From Limonium bicolor (lineage: Eukaryota > Streptophyta > Magnoliopsida > Caryophyllales > Plumbaginaceae): DNA of 64,000 nt. This document shows, one piece after another, positions 58,771 to 64,000 of the stretch. The DNA lies in assembly GCA_023374045.1 (NCBI GenBank), contig CM041777.1:87104300-87168299 (forward strand), written 5' to 3'. Numbering within the stretch: the first letter of the stretch is position 1; each line of letters opens with the position of its first letter. The translations under genes and the position numbers were made by a program. Below the pieces are notes generated by a model. It ran no database searches. It saw only the letters and a list, made by a program, of their open reading frames with translations, and was not told the origin of the DNA.

Positions 58771-60658
58771 AAATGTTGTTAAAGGTTATGAAATGATATG
58801 TAATGATGGGGATTGATAGGTAATGATATTATAAGGTTGTTAAGGACATGTTAGGTGAGTTTAAATGGCAATTAAGTGGGTGAAAAGTTGTATCAAAATG
58901 TAAAAGTAAAACAAGTTAAAAATGTAAAGTTATGTAACTAAGTTAACGGGGAATGTTAGACATTAGACATTAAATAATCAAGCAAACCCCGATGTTAATA
59001 AAATACATGTGATGTTAACAGTTGTTCGAGAATTGCTCGAGGAACATAAGTGGACGTGGAAAAATGGACTCCGGTGACAGGTATGGTTTTCTTGCAACCT
59101 GTGTCCTACCGGATTACACCGGCTTGTATGCCAATGTGCTTTTCTGTATGTTTGCCACGTTATGAGATAAATCATGAAACGAGTTTACAGTCGTTATTGT
59201 TATTGTATGTTTACGTGCCGATACCGGTAACCTCGAATGCGCTTGAAGGGCTAGTTAACCACTATTAGGTAAACGTAAGAGAACGGTATCCGGTAATAAC
59301 GTTTCCGACCTAAGGAACGTTCTAACCACGGCTATGCGTGAGTTGGATATGTGAGGTATGTGTGATGTTGTATGTGAGTGTATGACTCTCCCTTCCCTTG
59401 TGTGTGTCTAACAAGACTTAACCCATGTGTGATTGTTTAACTAAGTTCAATGAGGAACTTCTGACAAGTGCTAACGGGGGGAGTGAGGAGTCCGGTCTGT
59501 TCCGGCCACGCGTGTGAGTATGGGGGTCGTTGTCATAGCAGGTTCGATCCTCTCTGTATGTTATGGTTGTTTTCCAATTTGGTTCCCAACCTTCCCTTTA
59601 GCTAACCAAGGCTATTACTGACTCACGTCGGGCCACAGGGGCATACTATTGTTATGTTTGTTTCGGTGTGCTTGGATCACTATCCGGGACACCTTGTGTT
59701 AAGTTAACCGTTCATTTAACGAGACGGTAACGAGTTTGTAACGAGCTTATCATGAGACTGGCAACATTCTCTAGGCTCACCAGTATTAGTAATGTTTGGG
59801 TCGTTTCCTAAGAGGACCATACCCGTTATGTTATGTATTTTGTTGTGATGCAATCTATTACGGAGTTATGTTGTGCACGTGGAAACGTGCAAGTGTTGTT
59901 AAGTGTTGTTATGTAGTGTATGTTATATGTTGTGAAATGTGGAGTATGTGGATCATGGATTTGTACGCAGTTTGAGAAAAGAGGCGTTTAAGGATAACCC
60001 GATTTAAGGGTAAGTGTCGTCTATTAAGGAAGTAGCTCCATTGAGGAGAACACTCTAGGGATAATGAATACCATGAGTGACTTATCAAATAAGGATGTAT
60101 TATCCGTTTATTGAGCCCATTGAGACGAAATGTTGTGTGTTGTGTGTTTACGTTGCGTGCATGATTTAAATATAATCAACCGCATGCTAAGAACGACAAT
60201 TAGTTGTGCGTGGCCGGTAGCATGTGGGCTGCGGGATTACCATACCAGCAAAGGTGCTGAGCCCTTGGGGGCCACCCTTTCTCTTCTTTTTCTATTTCAG
60301 GTACAAAGAGCAGGGAGCCGTTCGAGAGTAGGACGGGGTAGTCATTGTACATGGGTAATCAGTTAAGTTGTATGTATACAGTAGGTGTAGTAAGACCGAA
60401 ATTGTTGTCGGCATCAGTTTATAAATACTCGGTATAGTTGGAAGGAGTGCGTTGTGTTGTTGTTAATGGAAAGGGATAGTAATGTGTAGTCACTCGGGAA
60501 TTTAGCCCATCAGACCGGTACAATGTATGTGTATTAGCCTTGTTAGCCACGTGGGTGGTTAACGGCGTGTAACACCAGCGAGTTGAGTAATTGATGAGTT
60601 GAGTTTCCGCTGCAGATTGTTGTTATGAGTTTGTTGTTGGATGGGGTGTTACAAAAAG

Positions 60659-60685
60659 TGGTATCAGAGCGAAGTATCGCTCTGA
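60659..60685 (+). promoter_or_regulatory. tRNA-iMet primer-binding site with overlapping hairpin
   Basis: TGGTATCAGAGC at 60659-60670, 5 bases after the LTR. Perfect 9 bp hairpin TCAGAGCGA (60664-60672), loop AGTA, TCGCTCTGA (60677-60685). The leader that follows (ACCGAGCTTAGG, ACCGAGTTAGGA) matches the leader of the complete element at about 36205-36255. Confidence 0.9.
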
Positions 60686-63600
60686 TGACTGAATTACCGA
60701 GCTTAGGAAGTACCGAGTTAGGATTTTAGTACCTTGGGTTAAGGGTTGAGTGATAGCGTGAGAGATACGCTAGATAGGAATTACCAGTGAATACTGGAAA
60801 CCTACTATATCCTTCCCGCCCTCCACAATCCCTGTTTTATAACTTGGGAAACAACGCCAGAGAGATGAAAGTCCTCTCATACTCGGGAATACCCGATCTG
60901 GCTGTTATTGAATACCTCTAAGGGTACAGAGAACCTGTCATACGGTAGATCCTGAAAACTGGGAATCCCGGAGACGGTCTCCATCTGAACAATGTTAACC
61001 GCATTTAATAGCGAAGGATGAAGGATTTTGTGTATAAGAGAATAGAATTTCCGGCAACCTGGGTCGACATGCAAAGCAGTCGAGAGTAACCAGCTTGCAA
61101 CGCACCAATCGTGCAACAGGCAAGAAGTGGATTAGTAAAACCCGAGACGAGTGTCTACGGAGCCACAGTTGTTAAATAACACCAACGGTATACCAACCGA
61201 CAAGGAACTACAACGTAGTGCCCAAACAAGAGACAAGTCTCAGTAACCACGACAATACGTGGAACGGCTACAAAGAGAATACAATACTAAGACAAAGGGG
61301 TCTCCCAGAATGGGAAACACCCTAGTTGATGATCGTCATGTGAAGACAGTGAGAAGTCACCAGAAGAGTTATTATCAAGGCAGTAAGATCAGTGAGGGCC
61401 AACAAGGCCACTGATGACAGTATGGTAAAAAACAATACCACAACCGTATGTGTTAAACTGATAGCCAGTTAGCATGGCGCACTTGCCATAGCAAGTGCTG
61501 CTATAACAGGGCTGTTTCGGGAAATTTATAACCACTACAAGTACTGTAAAGTACCACGAAGTTGAGTGTGAACATTATAACCATGGAAGGGCTTAACAGC
61601 CTAACCCCTGTAATTGTAAGTACACCAGTCAGCAAGAAGCTAGTCATGGCTAAGGTAAGAAGATGTTGTGGAACCATGAAAATTTTCTTTCAACCCAGAT
61701 TTATTCAAACCCTTTTCTTTTAAAACCAGAATTTTTCTTTCAAACCAACACTTCTTTCTAACCTTCTTTTAAACCAAACCAGTAAAACCAAGGACAGTTG
61801 ACGAGGATACAACAATGGATAAACTTTCCCTCGATTAAGTTCGGGAAGCACGGAATGAATATTGTCACGGGACAATATAAGGGAGTTGACAACAGAATAC
61901 TTCACCTAGGCGTGTGACGGACACTACGAGTGTACCAACTGAATTGTGGGACGACCGCACTCCGATAGGAGCTTGTGGGCCTAACAGACCTACTTATGGG
62001 TTAGTTGGGTAAGTAGCAATGTATCAGTATGATACCCCATATATGTATACGAGTAGAGTCCAGAACACAAGTAGTCGACTCCGTTCTACTCAGCAGTATA
62101 AATCAAACAGAGCTAAGGATTACAAGGAATAGTTGAAGCTAAGGAACTCAGTTAAGTTAACGAGACTAAAAGGATTAGTGATTCCTCTCAAGGAATGTTT
62201 AAGAGTTAGGAAGTGCGAAGGGCACAAACTGTTATGTAAAGACATCACATATGTCTTAAGGATCCTTAGGGATAAAACATGTTAGCTGGAACGGTGACCC
62301 AGCCTGTACATGGCAAGCAGATGCCTGATGTGGACACATTAATGTGCAATGAACGGGATGAAACTCCCAGAATGAGTACCTACACTACCAGGAGCAAAAA
62401 GGGCGTGGCTAACCGAATGTATCAATAAGTGTGAACCAGATGAAATGGCATGACTTAGCAACACCCAGGAGCAATCCTTGAAGGGTGTTCGCATCAACAA
62501 TGGTTGAACGAAATGCATGACAGAAACACAAGGGTTGAAACTAACACCCAGTTTAGACATAAGTTGTCAGGAGACGGACTGACAAACCTAAGGGGCATCC
62601 CATGAAAGGAAACGGAATGCAACGACCTTGTCATGGAGCCCAATATAATATCCAAATCATGAAATGTTGTACAGAGAAGTACATGTGTCTGGACAGCCTA
62701 CAATGAGCGCAGCTCAAGGCAGTAAGGCTTATAAGCCACAAATAAAATGTGTTATGAGAAATTAGATTGATTGCAGAAGTTTATGTTATATAAGTGAAGA
62801 GAGTGGTAAATGAACCACTGCATTAGGAGTGGGGATACCTCTCGATATTGTGAGACCGCAGGAGCGGTAGTTATGTGAATCAAGTTCAAGAAAAATGTTA
62901 AGGATGGACGATATTGTTATTGAAAGAGAGCAGTTAGCTTAGTAACATGTGTGTATAAAGTGAAACACCGAGCTGAATAATGCCGGCTTGTGACTCGAAT
63001 GATCGATGCTCAAGGAGCATTCAGTAGTCATCCAAGTGAGTGATGAACCATAATACGAATAATGTAGAGTTATGTGTGGGAGTTGAGGTGACAGTAGATA
63101 CGATATAAGCTGATGTTATACAGGGAGTAAGAGCACGGTGCGCAACAAGCGACCGTTGTATAAATGTTGTTAAACGATAATGTAACAGATAAGACCAGTT
63201 GTGAGTTAAACTCAGTGGAGATGGAAGGTAAGCGATGTTAAACGGACTGGGCAATAAGCCAGTGGTAGATACTGTGTGATAAGGAACTCAGTGTGAATTC
63301 CATGGCGAATCACATAAGGGATTTACTGTCAAGAGTTTACGCCTCTGCACTCTGTAGGACTGAGTGTTTTGGTATTGCACTTGTGCAGTAATGATCGAGT
63401 GGGATAGCTAGGAATTGGAAACATGTTAATTGCAGAGGAATAATGTTATAATGGCCGATGCATAGGAAATGCAAGGCCGCACCAATAAAGAGTGCTTGTA
63501 CAAAACCAAATGTGGAGACATGATTAATAGTAAATGACTACAGTAGCACTAACTGCCAAATATCGGTATGGAATATACCCAAATGTTGTAAATAGCTGAG

Positions 63601-64000
63601 AGAGCACTACATACTAGGTAGTAGCTCAATTTCAACCGACAGTAAGTCGGAAGGGAACAAGTCAATCATTGTGAAATAAATAGCTGTATACACAGTAAGT
63701 TGTTATGGAAGTGGATGGAAAATTATGAATCTCACCGAATTCGCTAACGGTAAGAGATACCACGCGTCGGTTGAGAAACCATTGTTACCAAGATGAAGGT
63801 CACAATTGGGGATGTACAATACAGTGAGAATAACAAAAGGGAGCAATTAAGCTCTACAGTTATTAGAGTTTCGCAGCAGAAACTAGTGAGCCAGTGATTC
63901 ACGTGTTGAATGTACATGGTGAACATGAGCGAATGGCTAATTATTAACGCCTAGAAGCCTAACAGGCCAGAATCGAAACCAACTAAGAGTTTAAGCAAAC
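60686..64000 (+). mobile_element. Non-coding internal region, cut by window end
   Basis: After a conserved leader, 3.3 kb follow with stops in all frames and no gag, protease or RT motif. Short matches to the eroded internal regions occur, notably the hairpin block at 61472-61500. It may be a non-autonomous derivative mobilised by relatives such as 26060-40133. The rest of the element is outside the window. Confidence 0.6.
61479..61498 (+). repeat. Perfect GCACTTGC hairpin
   Basis: GCACTTGC, loop CATA, GCAAGTGC. Upstream context (CATGGC) matches the second hairpin of the paired copies and downstream context (TGCTATAAC) the first, as if the DNA between two hairpins had been deleted. Confidence 0.6.

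Larger units (their letters stand above)
56152..60653 (+). mobile_element. 5' LTR of a plus-strand Tekay-like element (4.5 kb)
   Basis: Begins TGAAATACCCCAAACC at 56152 and ends GGGGTGTTACA at 60653, next to the primer site. It is inserted in the eroded internal region; the expected TSD is CAACT (56147-56151), whose partner is outside the window. U3 palindrome at 56589-56612, TATA-like box at 56939-56958, GC-rich repeat at 58582-58770. A pyrimidine-rich TTTCAG acceptor-like site lies near 60278-60300. Confidence 0.88.

Overview
The window looks like intergenic heterochromatin from a large plant genome. I see no host gene with an intact coding frame. Almost everything resolves into nested LTR retrotransposons: Tekay/Del-type chromoviruses (Ty3/gypsy) with 3.8-4.7 kb LTRs and a tRNA-iMet primer site, a Tat/Ogre-like LTR with a different primer site, and a shorter-LTR element. 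Lineage names come from motif recognition alone; no database was searched.

Layout: (1) 1-28776 is a giant inverted repeat. The left arm (1-13384) reappears in reverse complement at 15508-28776, around an asymmetric 2,123 bp spacer (13385-15507). The left arm is cut by the window edge, so the true palindrome is longer. Going inward, each arm holds a chromovirus LTR, a degenerate element with a ~0.5 kb LTR, the LTR and eroded internal region of an old Tekay-like element, and a Tat-like LTR. (2) 26060-40133 is a nearly complete Tekay-type element on the minus strand: 5' LTR 36295-40133, primer site 36278-36289, gag, an AlkB-like dioxygenase domain, protease, RT, RNase H, integrase with chromodomain-type tail, polypurine tract, 3' LTR 26060-29907. 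(3) 40134-56151 is an eroded relative: partial 3' LTR 40134-42748 and internal region 42749-45099 plus 53881-56151. It is split by a solo LTR (45100-53875, TSD TTTAC), itself split by a younger solo LTR (48309-52396, TSD CATAT). (4) 56152-64000 is the 5' LTR, primer site and non-coding internal region of another plus-strand member, running off the window.

The most unexpected item is an ALKBH1-type 2-oxoglutarate/Fe(II) dioxygenase domain between gag and protease (about 33736-34440, minus strand). It lies on the element's coding strand and keeps the iron-binding HxD, the distal His and the R-x5-R motif, although the frame is broken by small indels. The same element is primed by tRNA-iMet, and ALKBH1 enzymes are known to demethylate m1A58 of that tRNA in mammals, which suggests a testable link. 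Gag also carries two GT-AG intron-like segments placed so that their removal keeps the frame.

Several non-coding structures are shared among family members and show paired base changes: a hairpin overlapping the primer-binding site, a hairpin beside the polypurine tract that is duplicated as a module, a U3 palindrome, and a GC-rich inverted-repeat minisatellite whose core differs as a unit between LTR subfamilies. Caveat: the two LTRs of the complete element are close to each other, yet its frames are broken mostly by 1-base indels, so residual consensus error is a real possibility.
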